64,000 nt of DNA from Prochlorococcus marinus XMU1408 (GCF_003208055.1 NZ_QJUE01000005.1:1-64000); one strand, 5' to 3'; shown: positions 1 to 9,412, counted from the first letter of the stretch. The notes: a model not told the origin generated them from the letters alone. Translations and numbers: made by a program.

Positions 1-1030
1 TTTTATGGATTACCTTTAAACATAGAGAGAATAACTTTGGACCTTCTGTAATATTCTTGGCTTGGTCTGAAGTTAAAGGATTCTGATCAATACCTGATGC
101 CTTAATTAATGAATGTAATTTGATTTGTGGACAAAAAGAAATGTCTATACCTTGATTTCGGAGATAAGGAATATATCTCATATATTGAAGAGTATCGCCT
201 AATCCTTGTTCACTAATAACTAAAAGTTTAACTCCCTCTATAAATTCTCTAACATTTAGTTTTTCTAGTTTTGGAGTGAAGTAAAGCAATGGTGGATTCT
301 TTTTTTTATGTCTAAATTCATAGTGTTCCAAACCTATTTGATAATCTCCTCTTGTTAGTTCCATTAATGAAAGATTGAACAAAGCCTCTGCAAAATTAGG
401 CCTCAGATCTAAGGCCTTTAGTGTCGATATTTCCGCTTCCTCCCATTGTCCGAGATCTCTTAAAATATTCCCTAAATTGGAATAAGCCTCTGCAAAATCA
501 GGTTTAAGTTCAATTGACTTTCTAAAAGATATTTCGGCTTCTTTTAACTTACCTAGATCTTTTAATATACTTCCTAAATTTAAATGAACTTCAGAAATAC
601 CAGGTTTAAGTTCAATAGCTTTTCGCTGGGACATTTCTGCGTCTTTTAATTGACCAAGATCTTTTAAAGTATTTCCTAAGTTTGAATGAGCTATTGCAGA
701 GTCTGGCTTAAGTTCAATAGCTTTACGATGATATACTTCGGCTCTTTTTAGTTGTCCTATATTTTGTAAGATGACTCCATAATTAGTAAATACTCTTGGA
801 TCAGTAAAGCCCTGATCAATTACATATTTATAATGTTTAATTGCTTCTGGTATGTTTCCTTGTGAATGAAACTTAAATGCTTGATTAATTAATTCTTCTT
901 TAGAGTTTAAAGAAGAATTATTTGTAGATATAGAAATATTTTCTTTAGGGTATGGGACTGGATATGTCTTGACCTTAGTTAGTTGCTTCTTGATATTCTC
1001 TTTTTTATCAGCTTCCTTCATCTTTTTCAT
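1..1030 (-). CDS. TPR protein with glycosyltransferase-9-like C-terminus (partial)
   Basis: Reading leftward from an ATG at 1030, the frame stays open to the window edge, so the C-terminus is missing. After about 50 residues come at least five TPR units of the form AEAYSNLGNILRDLGQWEEA. A different domain follows, with the stretch LLVISEQGLGDTLQYMRYIP. An EQGLGDT-type motif is typical of the GT9/heptosyltransferase-like domain attached to TPRs in many bacterial proteins. The N-terminal 60 residues resemble those of the neighbouring TPR gene (FHSQGN.xEAIK.Y...I.QG..DPRVF.NYG), so the two are paralogues with swapped C-terminal domains. A role in surface glycan or protein glycosylation is inference. 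Confidence 0.75.
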   Translation of the reverse strand, partial: MKKMKEADKKENIKKQLTKVKTYPVPYPKENISISTNNSSLNSKEELINQAFKFHSQGNIPEAIKHYKYVIDQGFTDPRVFTNYGVILQNIGQLKRAEVYHRKAIELKPDSAIAHSNLGNTLKDLGQLKDAEMSQRKAIELKPGISEVHLNLGSILKDLGKLKEAEISFRKSIELKPDFAEAYSNLGNILRDLGQWEEAEISTLKALDLRPNFAEALFNLSLMELTRGDYQIGLEHYEFRHKKKNPPLLYFTPKLEKLNVREFIEGVKLLVISEQGLGDTLQYMRYIPYLRNQGIDISFCPQIKLHSLIKASGIDQNPLTSDQAKNITEGPKLFSLCLKVIHK

Positions 1031-1046
1031 TACTACTTTTTACTAA

Positions 1047-1087
1047 AATTTATTTTACTATTAACTGAATTAATAGTAAAATAAATT
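1047..1087. repeat. Perfect 18-bp inverted repeat (hairpin) between two TPR genes
   Basis: The left arm (1047-1064, AATTTATTTTACTATTAA) and the right arm (1070-1087) are exact reverse complements around the 5-base loop CTGAA. It sits 17 bases upstream of the ATG at 1030 and 77 bases after the stop of the gene at 1164-2498. It could terminate the upstream transcript, stabilise or attenuate the downstream mRNA, or be an operator. It has no GC-rich stem, so a classical terminator is not certain. Confidence 0.6.
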
Positions 1088-1163
1088 AATTATTTACAAA
1101 TATAATCTTCATTTTTTGCTTAGACCCTAATAAATAGTCTTTAAAAAACCAAATACGGCTGAT

Positions 1164-2498
1164 TCAGGATTCAAATAAATATTTATCTAATAAAATATTA
1201 AGGCATTTAGGAGAAAGGTGAATTTCATCACACATATATAAACTATTATTCTCGCCACTTCTATTAACAGTTAATCCATAAACATCTATAAAAGAAGATC
1301 CTCGAGATAGAACTTCCTTTTTAAGAATAGAATTATATATTTTTACCAACTCTATTCTTTTCATATCTAAATCATCATTAATATTGTTTTTTAAACTTGG
1401 AGCAGGTACACCAAAATAATATCTTTTCGAGCAGATTGGAGCAAGGGAGTTTTCCATATAATTCAAATATCCATTAATAGTTGTCTTACATACTTCTAAC
1501 ATATCTTTATTATATTTAATAGAAAAAGGAAGAATGCCTTCTTCTTTTCTACAATCAATCTCACCAAAAGAAATTAGTAATTCATTACTATACATGTGAT
1601 TCTTAATTTGTTCAGTAAAAGAAGCCTTCCAAATATTATTATCTTTATTACAAAAATGCCAAGCCTTTGCACCTCTTATATATATAGGTATTAATCTTCT
1701 TTTTTCTGATTTTAGTTTCCCAACCTGATGAGAAAAAGACATACAATGACTATCTCCTATATGCGCTAAAGTCGAATAATTAGATGATTCAAAATTTTCT
1801 TTCAGCTCTAACCCTAATTTAATAATAAAATTATCTTTATTAAAAGGATTATCCTTATTATATATTGCCTTAGTAGAATTAATAATTTGATCAAATAGGT
1901 CAAAACTTCCAGCTATAATTGAATTAATATATAATTGTCCTAAAACGATTAGCTTATCATCTGTATTAGTATTTTTAAGCTTTAAAATATATTTTAATCT
2001 ATTAGATGAATTTTGATAATCTCCTTTCTCTTGAAATAAATAAGCCAAGTGTAAATGAGCTTCTACGAAATCAGGCTTAAGTTCAATTGCTTTTCTGATG
2101 GATTCTTCTGCTTCTTGTAATTTACCAAGAGCTCTCAATATATTTCCTAGATTATAATGAGCACCAACAAAATCAGGTCTAAGTTCAATTGCATTACGCG
2201 TTGTGATTTCTGCTTCTTTGAATTTTCCAAGACTTTTCAAGATATCTCCATAATTAGAAAATACTCTTGGATCTTTATATCCTTGACTTATAAAATTTTT
2301 ATAAGATTTTATAGCTTCAGAAATGTTTCCTTGCGAGTGAAATATAAATGCCTGATTAAGGATTTTTTCTTTATAAGATTTAGAGGAAATGTTGTTAGTT
2401 ATAACTTCTTTAATTTCTCCTGAAGCTAATGGAACTGTAAATATTTTTAGCTCACTAATATTAATTTCAAGGTACTCACTATTTTCAGATTCCTGCAT
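1164..2498 (-). CDS. TPR protein with SGNH/GDSL-hydrolase-like C-terminal domain
   Basis: 444 residues. Residues 45-170 contain about three TPRs (for example GAHYNLGNILRALGKLQEAE). The C-terminal half carries the spaced blocks of the SGNH/GDSL esterase superfamily: IGDSH near residue 247 (block I, nucleophile Ser), SFGEIDCR near 310 (block III-like) and DEIHLSP near 431 (the Asp-x-x-His of block V). Such enzymes remove or transfer acyl groups from carbohydrates or proteins. TPRs followed by SGNH suggests a surface-glycan or glycoprotein-modifying enzyme, which is inference. There is no signal peptide. It is paralogous in its N-terminus to the gene at 1-1030 and to the TPR gene at 26416-27852. 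Confidence 0.65.
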   Translation of the reverse strand: MQESENSEYLEINISELKIFTVPLASGEIKEVITNNISSKSYKEKILNQAFIFHSQGNISEAIKSYKNFISQGYKDPRVFSNYGDILKSLGKFKEAEITTRNAIELRPDFVGAHYNLGNILRALGKLQEAEESIRKAIELKPDFVEAHLHLAYLFQEKGDYQNSSNRLKYILKLKNTNTDDKLIVLGQLYINSIIAGSFDLFDQIINSTKAIYNKDNPFNKDNFIIKLGLELKENFESSNYSTLAHIGDSHCMSFSHQVGKLKSEKRRLIPIYIRGAKAWHFCNKDNNIWKASFTEQIKNHMYSNELLISFGEIDCRKEEGILPFSIKYNKDMLEVCKTTINGYLNYMENSLAPICSKRYYFGVPAPSLKNNINDDLDMKRIELVKIYNSILKKEVLSRGSSFIDVYGLTVNRSGENNSLYMCDEIHLSPKCLNILLDKYLFES

Positions 2499-2725
2499 CT
2501 CTCTCTTATCCGAAGTATAAAAAATTTATTTTATCCCTTTAACTACGAAAAATTCTTTCTTCAATTACTATTTTATTAGCACGAAACAGTTTTACATTTT
2601 TAGGATCTTATCAATTGAGACTATGAGAAAAGTTACAAAATAAAAGCTCAGAGAGTGAATTCAGAACAAGGAGCTTATATGAATGTTAAAAAGCCTAGCT
2701 ATAACCTTTTATAGACTTAAATAAA

Positions 2726-2968
2726 ACTCATTAACATGAGTATTAAAAATCGATAAAAAGTGAGAGTCACAGCTTGATCTCTAATAGAGCACAAGAATAA
2801 AGTTCGAAGCTGGAAAAAGTCTAAATTAAGTAAAGATAGATGAAAGCTTATAACTTTCTATCTAAGCTAGATTAGATATTTGATTGTATAACCTTGTGAA
2901 GAGTTCAATCGATCTAACACGATTATAAAAAGTCGTTAGAGAAATAGTAGAACATTTCTCTTTTATTT
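2726..2968 (+). ncRNA. Candidate structured leader or small RNA upstream of the pilus operon
   Basis: The stretch 2499-2992 has no convincing gene. It contains successive hairpins on the + strand: ACTCAT/ATGAGT (2726-2741, 4-base loop), an imperfect AGATAG...CTATCT hairpin (about 2836-2863), and AGAGAAAT/ATTTCTCT (2938-2961) followed at once by a T-rich run. A terminator-like end about 30 bases before the first gene of the pilus operon fits either a free small RNA or a transcription attenuator. The AT richness makes chance hairpins possible. Confidence 0.3.
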
Positions 2969-2973
2969 TTTTA
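2938..2973 (+). terminator. Terminator-like hairpin with T-run before the pilus operon
   Basis: An 8-bp perfect stem AGAGAAAT/ATTTCTCT with loop AGTAGAAC is followed by a T-rich tract on the + strand. It lies 20-30 bases upstream of the TTG start at 2993, where no upstream + strand gene needs a terminator. It may therefore be a premature terminator of a leader RNA. Confidence 0.45.
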
Positions 2974-2992
2974 TTTATTTTTATCACTGTAC

Positions 2993-3313
2993 TTGATCCC
3001 TATGAAAAGCATTTTAGGCTTTAAAATTTTAGACTCATGGCAATCCATTTTTTCAACTTATTTATTTATTGTCTTACAACATATATTATCTTCTAAGTTT
3101 GGGATAACTAATAAAGAATTAATTGCAGGTGGCTTATTTAATATTATTATTAATTTATCCATATTAATTTTGATTTTCAATTCTTTCTACCAAAAAGAAA
3201 AGCGTTTTATATATCTATGGCTAACAGCTATGATACCATTATTAATTATTCTACCTATCTCTATACATATAATATTTTCCGAAATAAAGCACGTGATTTC
3301 ATTGATTATTTAA
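2993..3313 (+). CDS. Small multi-pass membrane protein of unknown function
   Basis: 106 residues, possibly starting at TTG 2993 or ATG 3002 (MKSILGFK). Three hydrophobic stretches are visible: around FSTYLFIVLQHIL, NIIINLSILILIFNSF and WLTAMIPLLIILPISIHIIF. I do not recognise a family. It is the first + strand gene before pilD, 142 bases upstream, and may be the first gene of the pilus operon. A link to pilus assembly rests on position only. Confidence 0.5.
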   Translation: MIPMKSILGFKILDSWQSIFSTYLFIVLQHILSSKFGITNKELIAGGLFNIIINLSILILIFNSFYQKEKRFIYLWLTAMIPLLIILPISIHIIFSEIKHVISLII

Positions 3314-3455
3314 AGAAAAGCTATTTAAATTCAATATAAAAGTCAACTAAACAAGATATCGGAAAATATTACATGGATTAAAAATTGATATAAGATTCTG
3401 ACTCTAACGGATTAGACTATAATTATCGATTAAAATTTTTTCACAAATTAATTTT

Positions 3456-4280
3456 ATGGGATATGAAACTTACTTTTATTTACTTTTGACATCTATCCTA
3501 GGGTTATCTATAGGTAGTTTTTTAAATGTAGTAATTAGTAGAATCCCAAATAAAAAATCTATAGCTTTTCCAAGAAGTCATTGTCCTTCTTGCAAGAAAA
3601 ATTTGATGGTTTTTGATTTAATTCCTGTTATAAGTTGGCTTATATTAAAAGGAAAATGTAGATATTGTGGGCAGCCCATAAGCTATAGATACTCGATTGT
3701 TGAAACCTTAACTTCAATCTTTTTCTTGATTATTGCAGTAGATTCTAATTACATAAATAATAATAATAATTCAATATTAATTACAATAATCTCAGGCTGG
3801 GTTTTAATTTCTTATCTTTTATCTCTTACCTTTATCGATATTGAGCATATGATACTTCCCAACGTTTTAACAATTACTGGTTCTTTTTTAGGAATTATTT
3901 TTACCTCCGCTATTCATAAAAATTCATTATTAATTATTGAGAATATAAAAGCTTATTTAGTTGGTCTAATTTGTTTCTCTTTGTTAGCATATTTCATCAA
4001 AATCATTATTGGAAAGCCTGCGCTAGGAATGGGGGATGTGAAATTATTCGCAATGAGTGGAGCATGGCTAGGCTTTTCTGGATTAGAGATTAGTATCGTA
4101 TTGTCCTTCCTTTTGGCAGGAACATTTTCATTAATTGGCCTAATTTTTAAATCAATAAAAAGAGGTCAATATATTCCTTTTGGCCCTTTTATATGTCTCT
4201 CAATCTTTTTAGTATGGCTATTGGGGGATCCATTCTGGTACCACTATCTAAATAATATTTTCTGGTGGAGAATAATATGA
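3456..4280 (+). CDS. pilD: Type IV prepilin peptidase/N-methyltransferase PilD
   Basis: 274 residues, the usual length for this membrane aspartyl protease (family A24). It cleaves prepilin leaders after Gly and N-methylates the new N-terminus. Visible signatures: SIGSFLNVVISRIP at 19-31, two CxxC zinc motifs (Cys43/46 and Cys68/71) in the first cytoplasmic loop, catalytic Asp128 (FIDIEH) and Asp194 in GMGDVK, and several transmembrane helices. Its substrates are presumably the pilins encoded just downstream and those in the converging operon. Confidence 0.95.
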   Translation: MGYETYFYLLLTSILGLSIGSFLNVVISRIPNKKSIAFPRSHCPSCKKNLMVFDLIPVISWLILKGKCRYCGQPISYRYSIVETLTSIFFLIIAVDSNYINNNNNSILITIISGWVLISYLLSLTFIDIEHMILPNVLTITGSFLGIIFTSAIHKNSLLIIENIKAYLVGLICFSLLAYFIKIIIGKPALGMGDVKLFAMSGAWLGFSGLEISIVLSFLLAGTFSLIGLIFKSIKRGQYIPFGPFICLSIFLVWLLGDPFWYHYLNNIFWWRII

Positions 4281-4364
4281 TTTTCTAATATTATCTTTGT
4301 CTGTTGTTAATAGACTTTTAGTTGTGTTAAATTAGTAAGGTAAAAAAGATTAATCTTTCATAAA

Positions 4365-4877
4365 TTGTTCCATAACAAAAATTACAAAGGATTTTGTTTG
4401 AGTTTGAGTCTTATTGCAATCACTGGATGCAGCATTAAGTCAAATAAAACTTCAGAGATAATTAAAGCTCCAACTTTTCCAAAAGACTTTTCGGATATTC
4501 CTTCAATGATTGAAGAGTCAGGTCTAAAAGAGCTTAAAAGCTCTAATACGTTTATAAAATCTATTCCTACTGGAAGGAACGATCCATTTCTTCCTCCTAG
4601 TCGCCAGTCTGTAAAACCTAGAATTCCAAAATCATTTAAGTTTCTTGGCTTCATCTCTACAGGAAAAAGTATAAGTGCTTTTGTATCATTTAATAATGAA
4701 TCGGGAACAATTAAAAAAGGAGATATTGGAGGAAAAACAACTAAATTGCTACCTAATGGCTGGTTAGTTAGTGACTTAAATAAGAGTAGTCAATTATTAA
4801 AGCTTAGTTTTAAAAACTCAGAATCAATATTAAAACTAATGCCAGAAAGGAACTACGATATAAAAATCATAAGATAA
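4365..4877 (+). CDS. PilP-like pilus assembly lipoprotein
   Basis: 170 residues from a TTG start. The N-terminus is a lipoprotein signal with lipobox ITGC near residue 22. The motif GRNDPFLPP (about residues 70-78) matches the GRxDPF signature of PilP and related inner-membrane pilus lipoproteins. A beta-rich C-terminal part follows (FLGFISTGKSISAFV, IKKGDIGGKT), as in the homology region of PilP/GspC that contacts the secretin. PilM, PilN, PilO and PilQ are all encoded in the converging operon, so this gene probably supplies the missing PilP role. The assignment is from motif and context. Confidence 0.65.
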   Translation: MFHNKNYKGFCLSLSLIAITGCSIKSNKTSEIIKAPTFPKDFSDIPSMIEESGLKELKSSNTFIKSIPTGRNDPFLPPSRQSVKPRIPKSFKFLGFISTGKSISAFVSFNNESGTIKKGDIGGKTTKLLPNGWLVSDLNKSSQLLKLSFKNSESILKLMPERNYDIKIIR

Positions 4878-4949
4878 TAAATTTTTACTTGTCTAAATCT
4901 ATAGAAATAGTTAATGTAGTTTTTATATCCTTATAGAAAGATTTAATTC

Positions 4950-5423
4950 ATGCTTACTTTTCAATCATTTCTTTCAAGCCCAAAAATAAGAAAGACTCTT
5001 AGCCTTAAGCCTGGAGACGAAGGTTTTTCATTGATTGAGCTTGTTGTTGTTGTTGCCGTTTTGGCGGTTTTATCAGCTATTGCAATACCAAGCTTTACTT
5101 CAATGACTACTAAAGCTCGTAATGCGGCAGCAAAATCTACAATTGCAACAATAGCCAAAGAATGTGCGGTGAGATATGCGAATGCCGAGGAAGACCCTAC
5201 ATTTGCAGCAGTTACATTAAATGGTTACGACAGCGTCTTGTGGGGTACTTCAGATACTGATTGTTCAGAGGAAGAGGACCTTGTGGCGGAATCGTCAGAC
5301 GAGTCAAAATATGCAACTTATACTTGGACCCCTGGGGTTGACGGTGGAAAGACTTGCGACATGACGGACGGGCTCGATGATGAAGTTTATGAATTAGCTG
5401 GTTGCATTGACGGTGTTTGGTAA
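4950..5423 (+). CDS. Type IV pilin (probable major pilin)
   Basis: 157 residues. A leader of 25 residues ends in Gly25. The mature protein begins with Phe26 and has Glu at mature position 5 (FSLIELVVVVAVLAVL), the classic class III prepilin signal. The mature length is 132. The motif AAAKSTIATIAKECAVRYA after the helix and a Cys pair near the C-terminus (Cys148/ Cys near end, likely disulfide loop) fit small cyanobacterial pilins. The paralogue at 22740-23384 keeps the post-helix motif but has lost the processing site. Its G-rich third-codon usage is slightly higher than its neighbours'. Confidence 0.9.
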   Translation: MLTFQSFLSSPKIRKTLSLKPGDEGFSLIELVVVVAVLAVLSAIAIPSFTSMTTKARNAAAKSTIATIAKECAVRYANAEEDPTFAAVTLNGYDSVLWGTSDTDCSEEEDLVAESSDESKYATYTWTPGVDGGKTCDMTDGLDDEVYELAGCIDGVW

Positions 5424-5456
5424 ATAAAAGCTAGCACTAAAATTTTCTTTAAGATT

Positions 5457-6680
5457 TTGAAAAACCATCGTAAGGAAAGCCTCGTTCTCATGAATTATGA
5501 GGGAGGCTATACTTTGGTTGAACTCTCAGTAGTTGTAGCAGTTTTAGGAATCCTGGGTGGTTTAACAATATCAAATGTTAATAAGTGGATGAAACATTCT
5601 CATATCGATGAAGCGATAACAGTATTAAACAATTCACTAGTTGATTGTCTCCAAGAATCTAGAACTGGGAAAGACCCTAATACTATTAGTCCATCTGATA
5701 ACGTTATAGACAATCAACGTTTAGAGCCTATTAATTATGAAATAAAAGAGTCTAATAATACCTGCGCAAATTTTTTAATAACACCAAAGAATAGTGAAGA
5801 TAAAGTTAGATTTGAAATGGGATATCAAATAACTATAGATGGAAATGCAACTAAAATCGCAACCTTACCAGATACACAATCAGCTCAATCAAGATGTTAT
5901 CGATGGGGAGGTAAAAACTGCGGTGCAACTGAAGAACAATTACAAGCACTTGCTGATGCTGCTCAATTAGCAGAGGACAGAAAAAATTGCAAAGATGAAT
6001 TTAATACCTGGCTTAGGGATACACCTCCAAATGGAGGAAGTGGTTTAAGTCCTTTTAATCGTTGGGACATAAATACAGATCCACCAAGTTGCTCAAAAGA
6101 AACATATGCTTTTGAAGGTGAAATTGTTTCTAATCAGAAAGCCGTAGATGAAGCTCAAGAAAGAAAGCTTGGGAAAATATGTAACAATAAAATAATGAGT
6201 CAAAAGGAATTAAAAACTACTGGGATCAAAAATTTTGAGGAATGTGGAACTCAAACTTTCTATTTTTGTGAGGGTTCACAAAAGCAATCTGAAGAAGGAA
6301 TGAATGTATGTCTTGCTGAAAAAGATCTTCTTGCCAAAAGAAACGAAGAACTAGTTTGTGAAAAAAATCGAGAAGAGGCAAGATTAGGAGGTTATATTGG
6401 TTACTACCCTCCCGTTGAGGGACCAGACAGTTGTGGTAATGAATATTGGATGTGCGACACAATTCAATTTTCTGAGGAAAGTGCCTTTAACAAATCGCCT
6501 TGTGCTGATGTAAAAGAGTCGACATGTGGGAAAACAAAAACCCCTGAAGAGTGTTTAAGCGAGTGTAATCCAGGTCACAAAAGTTTTATTAAAATGTTTT
6601 GTGGATATGGCTTCGAAGGCATGAAACCAATGCACAAAGTTTGTAGGGATTTTAATTCATGCATGTGCAGGGAAGACTAA
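5457..6680 (+). CDS. Large Cys-rich minor pilin-like protein
   Basis: 407 residues from a TTG start. A short leader ends in Gly17, followed by YTLVELSVVVAVLGILGG with Glu at mature position 5, so it should be processed by PilD. After the helix the protein is far larger than ordinary pilins and rich in cysteine, especially the last 60 residues (CGKTKTPEECLSECNP, CMC near the end). Such a size suggests a tip or adhesin-like minor pilin held together by disulfides. The C-terminal domain is not recognised. Its stop overlaps the ATG of pilB by one base. Confidence 0.8.
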   Translation: MKNHRKESLVLMNYEGGYTLVELSVVVAVLGILGGLTISNVNKWMKHSHIDEAITVLNNSLVDCLQESRTGKDPNTISPSDNVIDNQRLEPINYEIKESNNTCANFLITPKNSEDKVRFEMGYQITIDGNATKIATLPDTQSAQSRCYRWGGKNCGATEEQLQALADAAQLAEDRKNCKDEFNTWLRDTPPNGGSGLSPFNRWDINTDPPSCSKETYAFEGEIVSNQKAVDEAQERKLGKICNNKIMSQKELKTTGIKNFEECGTQTFYFCEGSQKQSEEGMNVCLAEKDLLAKRNEELVCEKNREEARLGGYIGYYPPVEGPDSCGNEYWMCDTIQFSEESAFNKSPCADVKESTCGKTKTPEECLSECNPGHKSFIKMFCGYGFEGMKPMHKVCRDFNSCMCRED

Positions 6681-8338
6681 TGAAAAATACTTATAATAAA
6701 ACTCAAATAAGATCACTAATTGATGATTTTTTTTCTCTTCAATGGTGCAGAGAAAATGTAGTAATACCATTAAAAACTGAGCCTAGTTTACCCCCTGAAA
6801 ATAAAAAAATAACCATTGCAGTAGCAAATTTTTCTTATTTAGGTACCATTGGCAATTGGATTAAAGAAAGAGTTAAAGGAAGAGGATATAGTTGCATTTT
6901 TATTGAACTATCTCAGGCTGAAATTGAAAAGCTTTTAGATGAAGCATCTGCAGAAAGAAAAGTTAATATTGAAGGTATTGAGGATTATGAATTCTCTGAT
7001 GATGAAATAATTTCATCACTACTTGATGCATCTGAGGAGCAGGCAGGAAGTAATTTAGTTGGTTTTGATTTTGATGATAGTGAAGAAGAAAGCTTTATTG
7101 AAGAAGAATTAGACTTATCTATTGAAATGCTTGGAAATAAAATTCAAAAAGCAGCTGCGACCTTATTAATAACCTCTTGTCAAAGGAATGCATCTGATAT
7201 TCATATTGAACCACATGACAAACAAATAAAAATTCGATTAAGGAGAGATGGAGTTTTGGAAAATTTTGTAATTATGCCCAAAAATGCAGGACGTAAATTA
7301 ACAGCTTGCCTAAAAAATATGGCAAAGATGGATATTGCAGAAAAAAGAGCTTCTCAGGATGGAAAAATAAGAAGAACTTTCGAAGGGAGCTCTTTAGAAT
7401 TTAGATGTTCGACAGCCCCAGGGAAATTTGGAGAAAAAATGGTTTTGAGATATCTAAATACTGATAATGGAATCCTAGATTTAGACGCCTTAATGCAGAA
7501 TCAAGAAGTTAGAAATAAATTTAGAAATATCATTAATCAAGCGAATGGTATTGTTATAGTTTCTGGTCCAACTGGTTCTGGTAAATCAACAACTTTAGCT
7601 GCTGCTTTAAGAGAAAAAGATAATGGAGAATTAAATATAGTTACTGCTGAAGACCCAATTGAATATGACCTTGGAGGAGATATTCAACAATTCCCTGTCA
7701 TGAGGGCTAAAGGTCAAACTTTCGCAAATCTTTTGAGGACATTTCTTCGTCAAGACCCAGATGTCATATTAATCGGAGAGACAAGAGATCCTGAAACAGC
7801 AGTATCTTCTATGGATGCAGCTGAAACGGGTCACTTAGTTTTCACAACATTACATGCTAATAGTGCGTCAACTTCTCTTACGAGGTTATTAGATATGGAT
7901 GTTCCCCCATATAAACTTACAGCGTCTTTAAGAGGAATTCTTGCTCAAAGACTTTTAAGAAAAGTTTGCCCTGGGTGTAGTGTTGAGAGGCCGCTTAATG
8001 AAGTTGAAGCACAATTTACAGGCTTACCAAAAGGATTAGCTATTAGAGAAGCTACAGCTTTAACAGGAGAGCAGAAAGAGAAGAGGAAAAGAGAGGGCAT
8101 CCTCTGCTCAAGATGCAATGGAACTGGATATAAAGGGAGAATTGGCACTTATGAATTATTAAAAATCACAAGGCCCATTAGTAATGCTATTAAAAAACAA
8201 CTTTCAACTCAAGAAATAGAGGAAATAGCAATTTCTGAAGGAATGTTATCTTTAAAACAATATGCCGCTAACTTAATTAAGCAGCAACTTACTACTGTTT
8301 CTGAATTAAAAAAGATTTGCAATGAAGATTCTCTTTAA
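6680..8338 (+). CDS. pilB: Type IV pilus extension ATPase PilB
   Basis: 552 residues from the ATG at 6680, chosen because it overlaps the stop of the preceding gene by one base (TAATG). An ATG 21 bases earlier is also in frame. The N-terminal about 90 residues form a separate domain. The GspE/PilB core follows with Walker A GPTGSGKST at about 296, Asp box, Walker B DVILIGETRD, His box (TTLHAN), and the four-Cys zinc site CPGC at about 430 and CSRC at about 476. It powers pilus extension from the cytoplasm. The N-domain has a stand-alone paralogue at 30460-30744, about 58 percent identical by eye. Confidence 0.93.
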   Translation: MKNTYNKTQIRSLIDDFFSLQWCRENVVIPLKTEPSLPPENKKITIAVANFSYLGTIGNWIKERVKGRGYSCIFIELSQAEIEKLLDEASAERKVNIEGIEDYEFSDDEIISSLLDASEEQAGSNLVGFDFDDSEEESFIEEELDLSIEMLGNKIQKAAATLLITSCQRNASDIHIEPHDKQIKIRLRRDGVLENFVIMPKNAGRKLTACLKNMAKMDIAEKRASQDGKIRRTFEGSSLEFRCSTAPGKFGEKMVLRYLNTDNGILDLDALMQNQEVRNKFRNIINQANGIVIVSGPTGSGKSTTLAAALREKDNGELNIVTAEDPIEYDLGGDIQQFPVMRAKGQTFANLLRTFLRQDPDVILIGETRDPETAVSSMDAAETGHLVFTTLHANSASTSLTRLLDMDVPPYKLTASLRGILAQRLLRKVCPGCSVERPLNEVEAQFTGLPKGLAIREATALTGEQKEKRKREGILCSRCNGTGYKGRIGTYELLKITRPISNAIKKQLSTQEIEEIAISEGMLSLKQYAANLIKQQLTTVSELKKICNEDSL

Positions 8339-8360
8339 TTAATTTACACTATTTTTTATA

Positions 8361-9410
8361 ATGTCTATCTCAACTAAAATTGTAGAATATGCAATCAAAT
8401 TTAATTCCTCAGATATACATTTAGAGGAAGGATCTAAAATCGCATTAAGAGTTAATTCTGATATTAAATTAATTGATAAAGTTCTTCAAAAAGAGGATAT
8501 GGATCAATTATTAAATGAATTATTAGGAGAGGTAAAACTAAAAGAATACTACAAATCAGGAGACCTAGATACATCTATTGGTTTAAATGGACTATCAAGA
8601 ATTAGGATAAATGCTTATATGGCTAGAGAAAAAAGGTGCCTAACTTTAAGAATACTTCCAGATAATCTTCCAGATTGGAAAGACTTAGGTTTACCAAGTG
8701 AGTTTATTAAGCTAACAAAAAAGGACAGAGGATTAGTACTTTGTACAGGTCCTACTGGATCTGGCAAATCAACAACATTAGCTGCCTTTATTAATTGTAT
8801 ATTAGAAACACAAAATAAACATATTTTGACTATTGAAGACCCAATCGAATTTGAGTTTAACAGTACAAAAAATTCAATTATTCATCAAAGAGAAGTAAAA
8901 AGGGATACTCATAGCTTCAGTAGCGCATTGAAAGGTGCCTTGAGAGAAGATCCTGATATTATTTATATAGGAGAGATGAGAGATTTAGAAACAATCCAAT
9001 TAGCTATAACAGCTGCCGAAACAGGACATTTAGTATTAGGTACATTACACACATCTTCAGCATCTAAAACAGTAGAGAGGATAGTAGACGTTTTCCCTGC
9101 AGATCAACAAGAACAAGCAAGATTACAAGTATCAACTTCATTAGTTGGAATTATGTCTCAAACACTATGTAAAAATATCAAAGGGACAAGATCTTTAGCA
9201 TATGAATTGCTAATAAATACTTCTGCTATATCAAACCTTATAAGAGAGAGAAAAGTAAGTCAAATATATTCTCAGTTACAAACTGGTAGTAATGATGGAA
9301 TGAATACCCTTGAACAATGTTTGCAGGAATTAATTAATAATCAGGAGATTACTTTTGAGGAAGGATTAAGTAAATCATCAAATCCTAAAGCTTTATCTGA
9401 AAATAATTAA
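8361..9410 (+). CDS. pilT: Type IV pilus retraction ATPase PilT
   Basis: 349 residues, the usual PilT size. It has an N-terminal PAS-like region (NSSDIHLEEG), Walker A GPTGSGKST near residue 130, the Asp box (EDPIEFEF), Walker B DPDIIYIGEMRD and the His box LGTLHTSSA. It lacks the Cys-based zinc site of PilB, as expected. Hydrolysis drives pilus depolymerisation, which underlies twitching and DNA uptake. It lies 22 bases after pilB and 2 bases before pilC in the same operon. Confidence 0.92.
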   Translation: MSISTKIVEYAIKFNSSDIHLEEGSKIALRVNSDIKLIDKVLQKEDMDQLLNELLGEVKLKEYYKSGDLDTSIGLNGLSRIRINAYMAREKRCLTLRILPDNLPDWKDLGLPSEFIKLTKKDRGLVLCTGPTGSGKSTTLAAFINCILETQNKHILTIEDPIEFEFNSTKNSIIHQREVKRDTHSFSSALKGALREDPDIIYIGEMRDLETIQLAITAAETGHLVLGTLHTSSASKTVERIVDVFPADQQEQARLQVSTSLVGIMSQTLCKNIKGTRSLAYELLINTSAISNLIRERKVSQIYSQLQTGSNDGMNTLEQCLQELINNQEITFEEGLSKSSNPKALSENN

Positions 9411-9412
9411 TT

